Below, one piece after another: positions 38,934 to 48,426 of a stretch of DNA of 64,000 nucleotides. The stretch is taken from assembly GCF_002835735.1 (NCBI RefSeq), contig NZ_PISD01000007.1, positions 62,001-126,000 on the forward strand, written 5' to 3'. A program made the position numbers and the translations under genes. A model generated the notes under the pieces. That model had not been told where the DNA came from. It worked only from the letters and a program-made list of their open reading frames with translations, and searched no databases. The DNA comes from Cytobacillus horneckiae. Lineage in GTDB: Bacteria; Bacillota; Bacilli; Bacillales; Cytobacillaceae. Numbering within the stretch: position 1 is the stretch's first letter; each line of letters begins with the position of its first letter.

Positions 38934-39800
38934 CTACCTTCCAAGAAGCAGTTGCTTTAGCTTTGTTATAAACTTTTTGTTAGGATGAATTGAGGATGAA
39001 TGGGATTTGCGACAATAATTGCCGACTATTCTTTCAATGGACCTTGCAGAATGACTATTTTTATTTAATATAATGAAAGGAATTTGCCTTTTTACCGCCT
39101 GGTGGATGGCTCTATCTTCACTTATGCTCCCTAGATAGGCTATGTCTCTGTGTAGAAACTTATTAATGACAGCCGAAAGCCTTCCATATGAGTCCAAGCC
39201 TTCTTTTTCGCTTTCTACTCTATTTATAACGATTTGAAAAGGGATTTGACTATCCATCAAATGAATATACTTTATCGCAGCATATGCATCTGTCATGGCA
39301 GTCGGCTCAGAAGTTAAAACAACGATGATTTCATCAGCAGCAAGGATAAATTTTGCAGAATCGGCTGTTACCCCTGCGCCCATGTCAAAAAAGACAAAAT
39401 CATATTGATTAACAATTTCTCCAAGCTGATAAACGAATTGTTCGATCAGTCTATCATCAAGAGCAAGGAGCTCGCTTAAGCCAGTGCCGCCGGCAATATA
39501 TTGAAGCCCATTTGGCCCGCTTTCAATCATTTTCCTTAAGTCTGCTTCTCCCTTGAAAAAGTCAGCAATTGTATATTTTGAAGTCTCTCCCATTAAAATA
39601 TCCAAATTGCCCATACCAATATCTAAGTCAACTACTAAAACTTTATTTCCTTTATGGCATAATGAAATAGCGAAGTTGAGTGCTACATTCGATTTACCCA
39701 CTCCGCCTTTTCCACTCATAATTGCGATTGATTTCCCTTTTGGCCGATTGGCCGTTGTTTGTATAAGCTGGGTACGTAGACTCTCTGCCTGATCAGTCAT
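38934..39800 (-). CDS. flhG: Flagellar number regulator FlhG (YlxH)
   Basis: FlhG is a MinD-type ATPase that sets flagellar number and distribution with FlhF. It has the deviant Walker A SGKGGVGKSNVALNF, switch motifs DLDIGMGNLDIL and FFDMGAGV, and a C-terminal part that includes a possible membrane helix. The 288 aa are normal. The ATG follows the flhF stop directly, with GGAGGGG 7 nt upstream, so it is cotranslated with flhF. Confidence 0.95.
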   Translation of the reverse strand: MTDQAESLRTQLIQTTANRPKGKSIAIMSGKGGVGKSNVALNFAISLCHKGNKVLVVDLDIGMGNLDILMGETSKYTIADFFKGEADLRKMIESGPNGLQYIAGGTGLSELLALDDRLIEQFVYQLGEIVNQYDFVFFDMGAGVTADSAKFILAADEIIVVLTSEPTAMTDAYAAIKYIHLMDSQIPFQIVINRVESEKEGLDSYGRLSAVINKFLHRDIAYLGSISEDRAIHQAVKRQIPFIILNKNSHSARSIERIVGNYCRKSHSSSIHPNKKFITKLKQLLLGR

Positions 39801-40934
39801 CTACTTCCCCTCCATCACTGCTTGAATTAGTTTTTGGGGGCTTCCCGTCAGAAGATCATCTGGAACATCTTGACCGTCAGTGATATATCCAATGCCTCTT
39901 TGATAGTTGATGACGAGATTTAACATGGAGCCAACAGTTGCTGTTTCATCCGCTTTTGTAAATATAAAGCGGTCAATCGGAGTTTTGAGAAATTGTTCAC
40001 ATATTTCTTGCATATCCTCGTATTTAGAAGTTAAGGATAATACTAAAAAAGTCTCAATATCTTTATTAGAACCAATTAACTTATTAATCTCTGATACATA
40101 CTCAGCATTGCGATAATTCCTTCCTGCAGTGTCTATGAGCACAACGTCATAATCGGAAAATTGCTGCATTGCTTTTGCAAAATCTTCAAGATTATAACAA
40201 ACCTCAAGCGGTGCGTCTAAAATCTTTGAATAAGTTCTCAATTGTTCAATTGCTGCAATCCGATATGTATCTGTTGTTATAAAAGCGATTCTTTTGTTGT
40301 ATTTGATCACACTTTCCGCAGCTATTTTTGCTAGTGTTGTTGTTTTTCCAACACCAGTGGGACCGACAACGTTTATATATTTTTTTGCAAAGGATATTCC
40401 GCCAAACGAGATATCCTTTAGTTTTTGAGTCAATAATTGTTCAGTCCATAAGCGAACATTTTCAGCAGAAGAATCATCGTTTTTATACCAGCTCTCCATT
40501 AAAGATGCTGATATTGCGTCAATGATTTCCTCGTCTACCCTTTGTTTCTTTAATTTGTTAAGCTCTTGAGAAATGGGTTCAGGTAAACGAGAGAGGACTG
40601 CATCTTCTTTGTTATATTTCGTTTCATTTATTAGCTTTCTTAAATCTGATATTTCTGCCAAAAGTACATTTGTATTATCCTGAATCCTTTTTTGCTGTTG
40701 TCCTTCACCATAATAGGCTGGACGCTGGCTATCCTTCTGATTTGCTTTTCTTTCACTGGCAATTGCAGGATCCACGGCTGCAAGGACTTCAAGGTTCTGT
40801 TTTTGAAAAAGACCTAAAAATCCTCCAGATTTCACTTTTCTAGTATGGAGAATAACCGCATCCTGCCCCAGCTCAGCGCGAATCTTTTTCATCACTTCTG
40901 ACATTGTTGCTGCTATGAATTTTTTTGCTTTCAT
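39801..40934 (-). CDS. flhF: SRP-type GTPase FlhF
   Basis: FlhF is the SRP-family GTPase that places flagellar basal bodies. N-terminal B domain (variable, residues 1-120), helical N domain, then the G domain with [29 protein letters not shown] and FTKADETATVGS. The 377 aa are typical. The ATG overlaps the flhA stop by one nucleotide. Confidence 0.96.
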   Translation of the reverse strand: MKAKKFIAATMSEVMKKIRAELGQDAVILHTRKVKSGGFLGLFQKQNLEVLAAVDPAIASERKANQKDSQRPAYYGEGQQQKRIQDNTNVLLAEISDLRKLINETKYNKEDAVLSRLPEPISQELNKLKKQRVDEEIIDAISASLMESWYKNDDSSAENVRLWTEQLLTQKLKDISFGGISFAKKYINVVGPTGVGKTTTLAKIAAESVIKYNKRIAFITTDTYRIAAIEQLRTYSKILDAPLEVCYNLEDFAKAMQQFSDYDVVLIDTAGRNYRNAEYVSEINKLIGSNKDIETFLVLSLTSKYEDMQEICEQFLKTPIDRFIFTKADETATVGSMLNLVINYQRGIGYITDGQDVPDDLLTGSPQKLIQAVMEGK

Positions 40935-42967
40935 TATATATTCACCACTCCAACGCTCTGCACTTCAGCATTTGCTTCAAGCTCATTATATGAAAGAATT
41001 GGTACTTGAGGGAAATAACGTTCTGTCAACTGCCTTACATACATCCTTACTGCAGGTGAGCACAGAACAATTGGCGTTTTTTCCATTAATGATAATTGTT
41101 CAACCTGTGAAGCAATAGCCTCCAATATAGTTTGTGAACTTGTAGGATCTATTGATAAATATCTGCCATGTTCAGTCTGCTGGATTCCATCCGCAATTAC
41201 TTTTTCGACTTTGCCAGATAATGTGACGACCTTTAATGCTTCACCGTCTTCATAAAATTGATTAGTTATTTGTCTTGCTAATGCTTGTCTTACATATTCT
41301 GTCAACAACTCAGTATCTGTGGTCGTTTTTGCACTGTCAGCCAAACTCTCGAAAATAACTGGCAAATTCCTGATAGACACATTTTCTTTAAGCAGCTTTG
41401 CCAGTACTTTTTGTACTTCACCAACAGAAAGCGGATTTGGAGTGACCTCTTCAACTAAAATAGGATAGCTTTCTTGTAAATGGTCAATAAGCTGTTTTGT
41501 TTCTTGTCTGCCAATTAATTCATGTGCATTATTTTTGATAACTTCAGTCAAATGTGTAGAGACAACGGAAGGCGGATCAACAACTGTATATCCGAAAATT
41601 TCAGCTTGCTCCTTCATTTCTTCTGTAATCCACTTAGCGGGCAATCCGAAAGAAGGTTCTATTGTATCAATCCCTTCTATTGAATCATCTTCAATTCCTG
41701 GGCTCATTGCTAAAAAGTGATCTAAGAGCAAATCTCCCTTTGCCATCACACTGCCCTTAATCTTTAAACGGTATTCGTTAGGCTGTAATTGGATATTATC
41801 TCTAATACGCACAACCGGAATAACTAATCCAAGTTCAATGGCAAGCTGTCTTCGGATCATCACAATGCGGTCAAGTAAATCTCCCCCTTGATTTGTATCA
41901 GCTAATGGAATTAAACCATAGCCAAATTCAAATTCAATTGGATCAACATTTAACAAATTTACTACGCTTTCCGGACTTTTCATCTCATCGGTTTGGACTT
42001 CTTCTTCCATTTCCTGAAGCTGTTCTTTATCCGGCTCAGGTGTCCGCGAAATCATGTAACCGCCAAGAAATAGTAAACCGGCAACCGGAGCAGTCAATAA
42101 AATGCCTATAGGAGAAACAATTCCAAGGAGCAAGATTGTAATACCCGTTATATACAGCATTTTTGGATAAGCAAATAATTGATTGGTAATATCTGAACCA
42201 ATATTGCCGTCTGAAGCTGCTCTTGTAACGACGATTCCCGTTGCAGTTGAAATGAGCAAGGCAGGAATTTGGCTGACCAGACCATCTCCGATTGTAAGCA
42301 TGGAAAATTTCATTGCAGCTTCCCCAATCGGTAATCCAAGCTGTGTCATACCAATAATGATTCCAACAATCAAATTAATTAATGTAATGATAATAGAGGC
42401 TATAGCATCTCCCTTTACAAACTTACTGGCACCATCCATTGCTCCATAAAAGTCCGCCTCTCGGCCCACCTTGTCACGGCGTTCACGCGCCTCCTGTTCA
42501 GATATCATCCCTGCATTTAAATCAGCATCAATGCTCATTTGTTTCCCTGGCATCGCATCTAGCGTAAATCGGGCAGCCACCTCGGAAACCCTCTCTGTCC
42601 CTTTTGTAATAACAATAAACTGAATAATGACTAGTATTAGAAAGACTACAAGCCCAACAATGACATTTCCTCCGGTTACAAACGACCCAAATGTTTCGAT
42701 TACTTTACCTGCATCTCCTTCTGCAAGAATAGAGCGCATCGTTGATACATTTAATCCAATTCGAAAAAGAGTCATCAGCAATACTAAAGAGGGAAAGATC
42801 GAAAATTCCAGTGCCTCTTTCATATTCATTGCTGTTAATAAAACCATCAGCGCCAATGCCATATTAATGATAATCAAAATGCTTAAAAGCCAATGTGGAA
42901 ATGGAATGATGAGCATTGCCACAATTAAGATAACACTCAACAAAACGGACAAGTCTTTTACGGCCAT
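40934..42967 (-). CDS. flhA: Flagellar export gate protein FlhA
   Basis: FlhA is the nonameric export gate at the membrane. Eight membrane segments lie in the N-terminal ~330 residues, with the conserved FHIPEP cytoplasmic loop region near SEVAARFTLDAMPGKQMSID; a large soluble C-terminal domain follows. ATG 42967 gives 677 aa, equal to B. subtilis; AGGAG is 8 nt upstream, and the ATG at 42985 lacks that spacing. A 323-bp gap to flhB contains repeat copy C, unusual inside this operon. Confidence 0.97.
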   Translation of the reverse strand: MAVKDLSVLLSVILIVAMLIIPFPHWLLSILIIINMALALMVLLTAMNMKEALEFSIFPSLVLLMTLFRIGLNVSTMRSILAEGDAGKVIETFGSFVTGGNVIVGLVVFLILVIIQFIVITKGTERVSEVAARFTLDAMPGKQMSIDADLNAGMISEQEARERRDKVGREADFYGAMDGASKFVKGDAIASIIITLINLIVGIIIGMTQLGLPIGEAAMKFSMLTIGDGLVSQIPALLISTATGIVVTRAASDGNIGSDITNQLFAYPKMLYITGITILLLGIVSPIGILLTAPVAGLLFLGGYMISRTPEPDKEQLQEMEEEVQTDEMKSPESVVNLLNVDPIEFEFGYGLIPLADTNQGGDLLDRIVMIRRQLAIELGLVIPVVRIRDNIQLQPNEYRLKIKGSVMAKGDLLLDHFLAMSPGIEDDSIEGIDTIEPSFGLPAKWITEEMKEQAEIFGYTVVDPPSVVSTHLTEVIKNNAHELIGRQETKQLIDHLQESYPILVEEVTPNPLSVGEVQKVLAKLLKENVSIRNLPVIFESLADSAKTTTDTELLTEYVRQALARQITNQFYEDGEALKVVTLSGKVEKVIADGIQQTEHGRYLSIDPTSSQTILEAIASQVEQLSLMEKTPIVLCSPAVRMYVRQLTERYFPQVPILSYNELEANAEVQSVGVVNI

Positions 42968-43016
42968 ATCTTTCTCTCCTAACAATATGTAACAATTATC
43001 CTAAAACGGCATTTTT

Positions 43017-43238
43017 AGAAAAGCGCAAGCAGCTTGCTCACCCCAGACAAGCACAAGCCGAGCTCACGGGAAGGCGTTCTTTGCCTAATTGGAGGATTGG
43101 CTTGTGACATCGAGGGGTTAGGCGCTTGAGCTAGACATCTTTCTAACTCGAAAAAAAATTTATACTTTCTTACCCCTTTAGAAAACCTTCGGCGTGCGCC
43201 AAGTCCTTGCGGCGAATGCCTTAGTTTTACTTATATGA
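43017..43238. repeat. Dispersed structured repeat, copy C, inside fla/che operon
   Basis: Module 1 (43017-43137) is the full-length form: AGAAAAGCGCAAGC at the left and GGCGCTTGAGCTAGACA at the right. Inside are nested inverted repeats: CCCC/GGGG, CACAAGCC/GGCTTGTG and AGGC/GCCT, giving one long stem. Module 2 (43138-43238) shares TTTCTAACT, TTTATACTTTCTT and AGTTTTA with copy B. The gap is 323 bp between flhA and flhB and has no ORF. Confidence 0.75.
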
Positions 43239-43290
43239 AAAGTTGTTTAACATTCCATCTAAATAAGATAATTTTCACTTTAACAGATTT

Positions 43291-44373
43291 TTAAATTTTA
43301 TTTTTAATCCGATAAACGTAAGCAAGAATTTCAGCAACTGCTTTAAAAAACTCTTCAGGAATACTATCACCGATATCCGCTTGATCATATAACGCTCTTG
43401 CCAGCGGTCGGTTTTCTACCGTCATTACGTCATGCTCTTTTGCAATAAGCTTTATTTTCTGAGCAACCATATCCACACCTTTTGCCACTACGATTGGTGC
43501 ATCTGATACTGACTCATCGTATTTTAAGCAAACAGCGAAATGGGTCGGGTTAGTGATAATCACATCCGCTTTTGGCACTTCCTGCATCATCCTTCTCATT
43601 GCCATTTCTCTTTGTCTTTGCTTAATCTTTGACTTGATTAACGGGTCTCCTTCTGAGTTTTTATGCTCATCTTTAATATCTTGCTTTGACATCCGGATGT
43701 TTTTTTCATAGTCATATTTTTGGTAAAGGTAATCCAAAATTGATAAAAATAATAACGCAATAGCTGCAAACAATCCCATTTGTATCGTTAAATTAGTAAT
43801 TGTTACTAAAGCTGTACCGACAGATTTTTGCGATAATATAAGAATTTCATCAATACGGAGCCATAAAACTGCAAATGCCACTACACCAACAAAACTAATT
43901 TTTAAGATCGATTTTAACATTTCAACAATTGCCCTCATTGAAAATATCCTCTTAAATCCTTTAATCGGATCAAGCTTTTCTAATTTAGGCTCAATCGGCT
44001 TTGCAGTAAATAATACTCCGACTTGTAAGTAATTGGCCGCGACACCAGCAACCATCGCTATCGCCATAATCGGTCCCAATAGCATGAGTAGCTCTTTTAA
44101 AACATCCATAAATATTTGGTAAATATTTTCATTTGTAACAGCTAAACTTAAATATTCCTGAAACGAATGTTCCAATATATAAATAGTAATTCCATGCAAA
44201 TAATCACTGGCAAAAAATAAAAAAATAAAAACTGCCAATAACAGCAAAGCTGTATTAACATCTTGGCTTTTAGCAACTTGCCCTTTCTTTCGTGTATCCT
44301 GTTTTTTCTTCGGTGTTGCTTTTTCTGTCTTCTCCCCTGCAAAAAGCTGTAAATCTAATGAAAGTAAAAACAT
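43291..44373 (-). CDS. flhB: Flagellar export switch protein FlhB
   Basis: FlhB controls substrate switching from rod/hook to filament export. Four membrane segments occupy the first ~210 residues and the cytoplasmic domain carries the self-cleavage motif NPTH in ADVIITNPTHFAVCL near residue 270. The 360 aa match B. subtilis. It follows fliR by one nucleotide. Confidence 0.97.
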   Translation of the reverse strand: MFLLSLDLQLFAGEKTEKATPKKKQDTRKKGQVAKSQDVNTALLLLAVFIFLFFASDYLHGITIYILEHSFQEYLSLAVTNENIYQIFMDVLKELLMLLGPIMAIAMVAGVAANYLQVGVLFTAKPIEPKLEKLDPIKGFKRIFSMRAIVEMLKSILKISFVGVVAFAVLWLRIDEILILSQKSVGTALVTITNLTIQMGLFAAIALLFLSILDYLYQKYDYEKNIRMSKQDIKDEHKNSEGDPLIKSKIKQRQREMAMRRMMQEVPKADVIITNPTHFAVCLKYDESVSDAPIVVAKGVDMVAQKIKLIAKEHDVMTVENRPLARALYDQADIGDSIPEEFFKAVAEILAYVYRIKNKI

Positions 44374-44374
44374 T

Positions 44375-45151
44375 TTACAATCCTCCCATCAGACTCAATA
44401 ATCCACGCATCGTTTCCAGCATTGTTTCAAATAATCGAGAAACAACAACCATAAGAACGCTCATTACAATAAAGAGAACGATAAAACTCACACCAATTTT
44501 CACAGGAAGTCCTACAACGAAGACATTGAGCTGCGGAACAGTTCTGGCAATTATTCCGAGCGCAACATCCACAAGGAAGAGCGATCCGACAACAGGAATA
44601 GCCATTTGGAAGGCAATGATAAACATCGAATTAAATGCCTTAACTACAAACTCAGCAAGCCCTTCATCTCCAAATGGAATCCATGGCTGATCAATTGGAA
44701 TAAACTGATAGCTGTAGAAAATTCCATCCATCAATAAATGGTGGCCATTAACAGATAACAGAAACAGCAAAGAGATCATATATAAATATTGACCTGTAAG
44801 CGGACTTTGTGCACCCGTTTGCGGATCAATTACATTAGCAATCGCAAAACCCATTTGAAAATCGATAAATCCCCCTGCTATTTGAATAGCAGAGAGCATT
44901 AGATAGGCAATAAAGCCAACAAAAATTCCAACTAATGCTTCTTTAATTATTAATAAAAAATAAGTGCCGTCTATCTCCAAAACCGGGGCATCTATCGTAT
45001 AAATCATTATCCAGGCTAAGAAGAAACCTATGCCTATCTTAGCAGCATTCGGAATCGTTCGATACGAAAATATGGGCATCATCAAGAAAAATGAAGTGAC
45101 TCTTACAAATACTAATAGCATGCTAGGAAAGTACGGAAAAATATCTACCAT
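44375..45151 (-). CDS. fliR: Flagellar export protein FliR
   Basis: FliR is part of the FliPQR export pore. It has six hydrophobic segments in 258 aa, with family features such as the N-terminal MLLVFVRVTSFFLMMP and GGFIDFQMGFAIANVIDPQ. It follows fliQ by 4 bp. The SD is weak (AGGTT), consistent with translational coupling to fliQ. Confidence 0.95.
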   Translation of the reverse strand: MVDIFPYFPSMLLVFVRVTSFFLMMPIFSYRTIPNAAKIGIGFFLAWIMIYTIDAPVLEIDGTYFLLIIKEALVGIFVGFIAYLMLSAIQIAGGFIDFQMGFAIANVIDPQTGAQSPLTGQYLYMISLLFLLSVNGHHLLMDGIFYSYQFIPIDQPWIPFGDEGLAEFVVKAFNSMFIIAFQMAIPVVGSLFLVDVALGIIARTVPQLNVFVVGLPVKIGVSFIVLFIVMSVLMVVVSRLFETMLETMRGLLSLMGGL

Positions 45152-45155
45152 ACAA

Positions 45156-45425
45156 CTAACCTATAAACCTTGTTAAATTAGATAAAATATCATTCGTATA
45201 AGTAACGATGTAGTTAAGCATCCAAGGTCCGAAAACAACAATCCCTAATAAAACAGCGACAATCTTTGGTATAAACGCCAATGTTTGTTCCTGGATTTGT
45301 GTGGTAGCCTGAAAAATACTTACTACAAGACCTACAACGAGCGCTAACAAAAGTAATGGGCCGCATATCATTAATACCGCCATTACTCCCTGCTCCGCTA
45401 TTGAAATTACTGCTTCTGGTGTCAT
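45156..45425 (-). CDS. fliQ: Flagellar export protein FliQ
   Basis: FliQ is the small two-helix export pore subunit of 89 aa, with EQGVMAVLMICGPLLLLALV, the conserved VSIFQATTQIQEQTL and the second membrane helix. It lies between fliP and fliR in the invariant order. AAGGGA is about 9 nt before the ATG. Confidence 0.95.
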   Translation of the reverse strand: MTPEAVISIAEQGVMAVLMICGPLLLLALVVGLVVSIFQATTQIQEQTLAFIPKIVAVLLGIVVFGPWMLNYIVTYTNDILSNLTRFIG

Positions 45426-45443
45426 TGTTTACATTCCCTTGCT

Positions 45444-46109
45444 TTAAAAACTTTGTAAGAGTGATTTAACTACTAAATACCATCCATCGACTAAAACAAA
45501 CAGCAAAATTTTAAACGGCAGTGAAATCATTACTGGCGGCAGCATCATCATCCCCATTGACATTAAAACACTTGCAACGACCATATCAATAACTAGGAAA
45601 GGAATAAAAATCATAAAGCCTATTTGAAACGCGGTTTTAATTTCACTTATGGCAAACGCCGGAACTAGTGCTGTCAATGGAATATCGTCAATTGATTCCG
45701 GCCTTTCGGCTTGTGCGTAATCCAGGAAAAGCGCCAAATCCTTTTCTCTTGTATGTGCACTCATAAATTCCTTAAATGGCAAGGCAGCTTTTTCATAGGC
45801 TTCCTCCAAATCTATCTCTTCATTAAATAAAGGCGTCAAAGCCTGCTCATTTACTTCATGAAAAGTAGGGGCCATAATAAAAAAGGTAAGAAATAATGAT
45901 AAACCAATGATCACTTGATTAGGCGGCATTTGTTGTGTAGCAAGCGCAGTCCTTACAAATGAGAGCACAATAACAATCCGGGTAAAACAAGTCATTAAAA
46001 TGAGGATACTCGGTGCTAATGATAAAACAGTCAGCATTAAAATCAGTTTAACTGAAGTCGATATATTCTCAGGAGAACTCGTATTAAATAATTCCATTAC
46101 TTCATTCAT
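45444..46109 (-). CDS. fliP: Flagellar export protein FliP
   Basis: FliP is the main export-pore subunit. The 221-aa protein has a hydrophobic N-terminus and the signature LMTCFTRIVIVLSFVRTALA, QMPPNQVIIGLSLFLTFFIM and FQIGFMIFIPFLVIDMVVAS. Its start overlaps the fliZ stop by 4 nt. The size equals that of B. subtilis FliP. Confidence 0.96.
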   Translation of the reverse strand: MNEVMELFNTSSPENISTSVKLILMLTVLSLAPSILILMTCFTRIVIVLSFVRTALATQQMPPNQVIIGLSLFLTFFIMAPTFHEVNEQALTPLFNEEIDLEEAYEKAALPFKEFMSAHTREKDLALFLDYAQAERPESIDDIPLTALVPAFAISEIKTAFQIGFMIFIPFLVIDMVVASVLMSMGMMMLPPVMISLPFKILLFVLVDGWYLVVKSLLQSF

Positions 46110-46792
46110 TGCTTGTCTTGCCCTTTCTTATCTAGTTCCTCAAGTGTCTTCTTTCGCGCCGTTTTCATTTCCTCGAGCTTAGAATTGAACAATTGCTGAA
46201 ATGGCTGTTTTTCTATGCTGTTTGTCTTTTTAGATTTCACTTGATTCATTAAGTTTGAAATAATATCTGCCGGCTGAACGAGCTGATCAAGCTGGTGATT
46301 ATACTCATTAAGTATTTGTTCTCTCTCAGCTTTATCGTCTATTTCTTTAAGGAGCTGAATATTTTCACCTACACCAACAACAAATAATCTTTCTCCAACT
46401 TTGACCATCTGAACAGAGCGATTTTGTCCGAGTGAAGCACCGCCAAGGTTTTCCACCAATTGCGAACTTTTATACACTCTGCTTTTTTTATTTACAAATT
46501 TAAGCATAAAATAAAGCAGCGCGACAACAAAAACCGTTGCAACAATCATTTTTAAAAAGTCCCACACAGTGACTCCAATTTGATTTTGATTTTCTTCTTT
46601 CAGAGGGGCGTTTTCTTGCTCTTCTTCAGTTGGTTCATTTACTGCTTTTGCTTCCTTCTCTACTTCTTCAGCTGGGAACATGTCCTTTACATAATTACTT
46701 GATTCTGCATATACATTTCCACCAATAGAAAAGAGAGAAAGAGCGAGTAAAGCAATGAATATTTTTATAACTAAATGCTTCATTTTTTGCAC
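46106..46792 (-). CDS. fliZ: FliO/FliZ export-apparatus assembly protein
   Basis: FliZ of bacilli is the FliO-type factor that stabilises FliP during export-gate assembly. The 228-aa protein has a signal-like N-terminus (residues 4-29), a Glu-rich extracytoplasmic spacer, a membrane segment near residue 80 (FLKMIVATVFVVALLYFML) and a FliO domain (GGASLGQNRSVQMVKVGERL). The start is GTG 46792, with GGAG 7 nt upstream; ATG 46783 is an alternative. Stop overlaps fliP. Confidence 0.9.
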   Translation of the reverse strand: MQKMKHLVIKIFIALLALSLFSIGGNVYAESSNYVKDMFPAEEVEKEAKAVNEPTEEEQENAPLKEENQNQIGVTVWDFLKMIVATVFVVALLYFMLKFVNKKSRVYKSSQLVENLGGASLGQNRSVQMVKVGERLFVVGVGENIQLLKEIDDKAEREQILNEYNHQLDQLVQPADIISNLMNQVKSKKTNSIEKQPFQQLFNSKLEEMKTARKKTLEELDKKGQDKQ

Positions 46793-46816
46793 ATCTCGCT
46801 CCTAGAATAGACTTTG

Positions 46817-47179
46817 TTAGCTTAATGTTTTTGAAATCGCTTCGATAACACGATCAGCTTGAAATGGTTTTACAATAAAGTCCTTTGCGCCAGCTTGAAT
46901 CGCGTCAATGACCATTGCCTGCTGCCCCATTGCCGAGCACATAATAATTTTCGCCTGACTATTAATCTTTTTTATTTCTTTTAAAGCCGTAATTCCATCC
47001 ATTTCCGGCATCGTAATATCCATAGTAACTAAATCTGGTGAAGTTTCTTTATACTTCTCGACTGCTTGTGCTCCATCAGCTGCTTCTCCAACCACTTCAT
47101 ACCCATTTTTAACTAAAATATCTTTTATCATCATTCTCATAAAAGCTGCATCATCTACGATTAAAATCTTTTGAGACAT
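46817..47179 (-). CDS. cheY: Chemotaxis response regulator CheY
   Basis: CheY-P binds FliM to control motor rotation. The 120-aa receiver has the acidic pair DDAAFMRMM, the phosphoacceptor Asp54 in TMDITMPEMDG, Ser/Thr in MCSAMGQQ and Lys in DFIVKPFQ. It sits between fliY and fliZ as in B. subtilis. GGAGGG is 7 nt before the ATG. Confidence 0.97.
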   Translation of the reverse strand: MSQKILIVDDAAFMRMMIKDILVKNGYEVVGEAADGAQAVEKYKETSPDLVTMDITMPEMDGITALKEIKKINSQAKIIMCSAMGQQAMVIDAIQAGAKDFIVKPFQADRVIEAISKTLS

Positions 47180-47196
47180 TTATAATCCCTCCACTT

Positions 47197-48426
47197 TTAT
47201 CTAAGTTTTTTTATTCTATCAGTAGGACTAATAATTGACGTCACTCGGACACCAAAGTTTTCATCAATTACAACCACTTCTCCTTGAGCAATAAGTCGGC
47301 TGTTAATTAAGATATCTACTGGTTCACCAGCTAATTTGTCAAGTTCAATAATGGAACCATGCGAAAGTTCCAAAATCTCTTTTACAGACCGCTTAGTCCG
47401 CCCTAGCTCGACTGTTAGCTGCAATGGTATATCCAGCAGCATGTCTAAATTATTCGGTTGGCTCGGACTAGTCTGAACCTGTTCAAAATTTGAAAACATC
47501 GCCGGCTGTATCGTTGGCTGCTCCTGCCTAGCTCCCATTGCACCTAGCATTTGCGGTTCATGTTGGTTATGCTTAAGTTGTTCATGGGATTCTCCCATCG
47601 GCATTGTGTGGTGCTGAGCCATATCAGTGTGATCATTTATCGAATTATATTCTGTTTCAAACATTTGATTAAACTCTTTAATCGATTCATCGGTCATTTC
47701 TGCTTCCAACGTGGCACTTTGTTGAGCATCTTCAGTTGTACGCAAAAGCTCCTCCACCATTTCCTTCGCGAAATTCAAAGGTAAAAGCTGCATAATATGA
47801 GAATCAATTAAACTACCAATGATAATCCTAAAGGATATTTTCACCAACGGATCTTCATTTGGAATCGTCTCTGCTCCTTCTCCAGTCGGCAAGTTTAACA
47901 GGTCGATTGTTGGCGGAGAAATATCCACCCTTTTCCCGAAAATTGTTGACATTGAAGTAGCTGCAGAACCCATCATTTGATTCATCGCTTCCTGCACAGC
48001 ACTTAAATGAATCTCATCCAATTCTGCTGTAGGATTTGTTCCATCACCGCCAAGCATTAAATCAGCAATAATTACTGCATCTGTTTGATTGATAACTAAT
48101 AAATTTGCACCGCGAAATCCGTCTGTATAATGAACTTTAATTGCAACATACGGATGGGGAAATTCATCATTTAAATTATTGTATTGAATAATTGATACTG
48201 CCGGTGTTGTAATTTCTACCTTTTGATTAAGTAATGTTGACAATGCAGTTGTTGAACTGCCAAACGATATATTGCCTATTTCTCCAAGTGCATCTTCTTC
48301 TATAGGAGATAAAAATTTATGAGTATCCATTGTAGAGGACTCCAAAAGATCGTCCTCATCATCTTCGGTTCCTCTTAAAAGCGCATCAATTTCATCTTGT
48401 GAAAGCATGTCTTTACTCATTTTCAT
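47197..48426 (-). CDS. fliY: Motor switch phosphatase FliY
   Basis: FliY is the CheC-like switch protein that replaces FliN in bacilli and dephosphorylates CheY-P. The N-terminus (MLSQDEIDALLRGTEDDE) resembles the FliM CheY-binding peptide. Two CheC helices follow (EDALGEIGNISFGSSTTALS and LSAVQEAMNQMMGSAATSM), then a His/Gln/Met-rich linker near residues 250-290 and a C-terminal FliN/SpoA domain (LDIPLQLTVELGRTKRSVKE). The 409-aa start at 48426 has AGGAGG 5 nt upstream and overlaps fliM by 14 nt. Confidence 0.95.
   Translation of the reverse strand: MKMSKDMLSQDEIDALLRGTEDDEDDLLESSTMDTHKFLSPIEEDALGEIGNISFGSSTTALSTLLNQKVEITTPAVSIIQYNNLNDEFPHPYVAIKVHYTDGFRGANLLVINQTDAVIIADLMLGGDGTNPTAELDEIHLSAVQEAMNQMMGSAATSMSTIFGKRVDISPPTIDLLNLPTGEGAETIPNEDPLVKISFRIIIGSLIDSHIMQLLPLNFAKEMVEELLRTTEDAQQSATLEAEMTDESIKEFNQMFETEYNSINDHTDMAQHHTMPMGESHEQLKHNQHEPQMLGAMGARQEQPTIQPAMFSNFEQVQTSPSQPNNLDMLLDIPLQLTVELGRTKRSVKEILELSHGSIIELDKLAGEPVDILINSRLIAQGEVVVIDENFGVRVTSIISPTDRIKKLR

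Noticed and set aside
38318-38971. 217-codon open frame on the plus strand over cheB and flhG
   Set aside because: It is antisense to clear CheB and FlhG coding, has no SD with normal spacing and no recognisable domain; codon bias of the real genes opens this frame.
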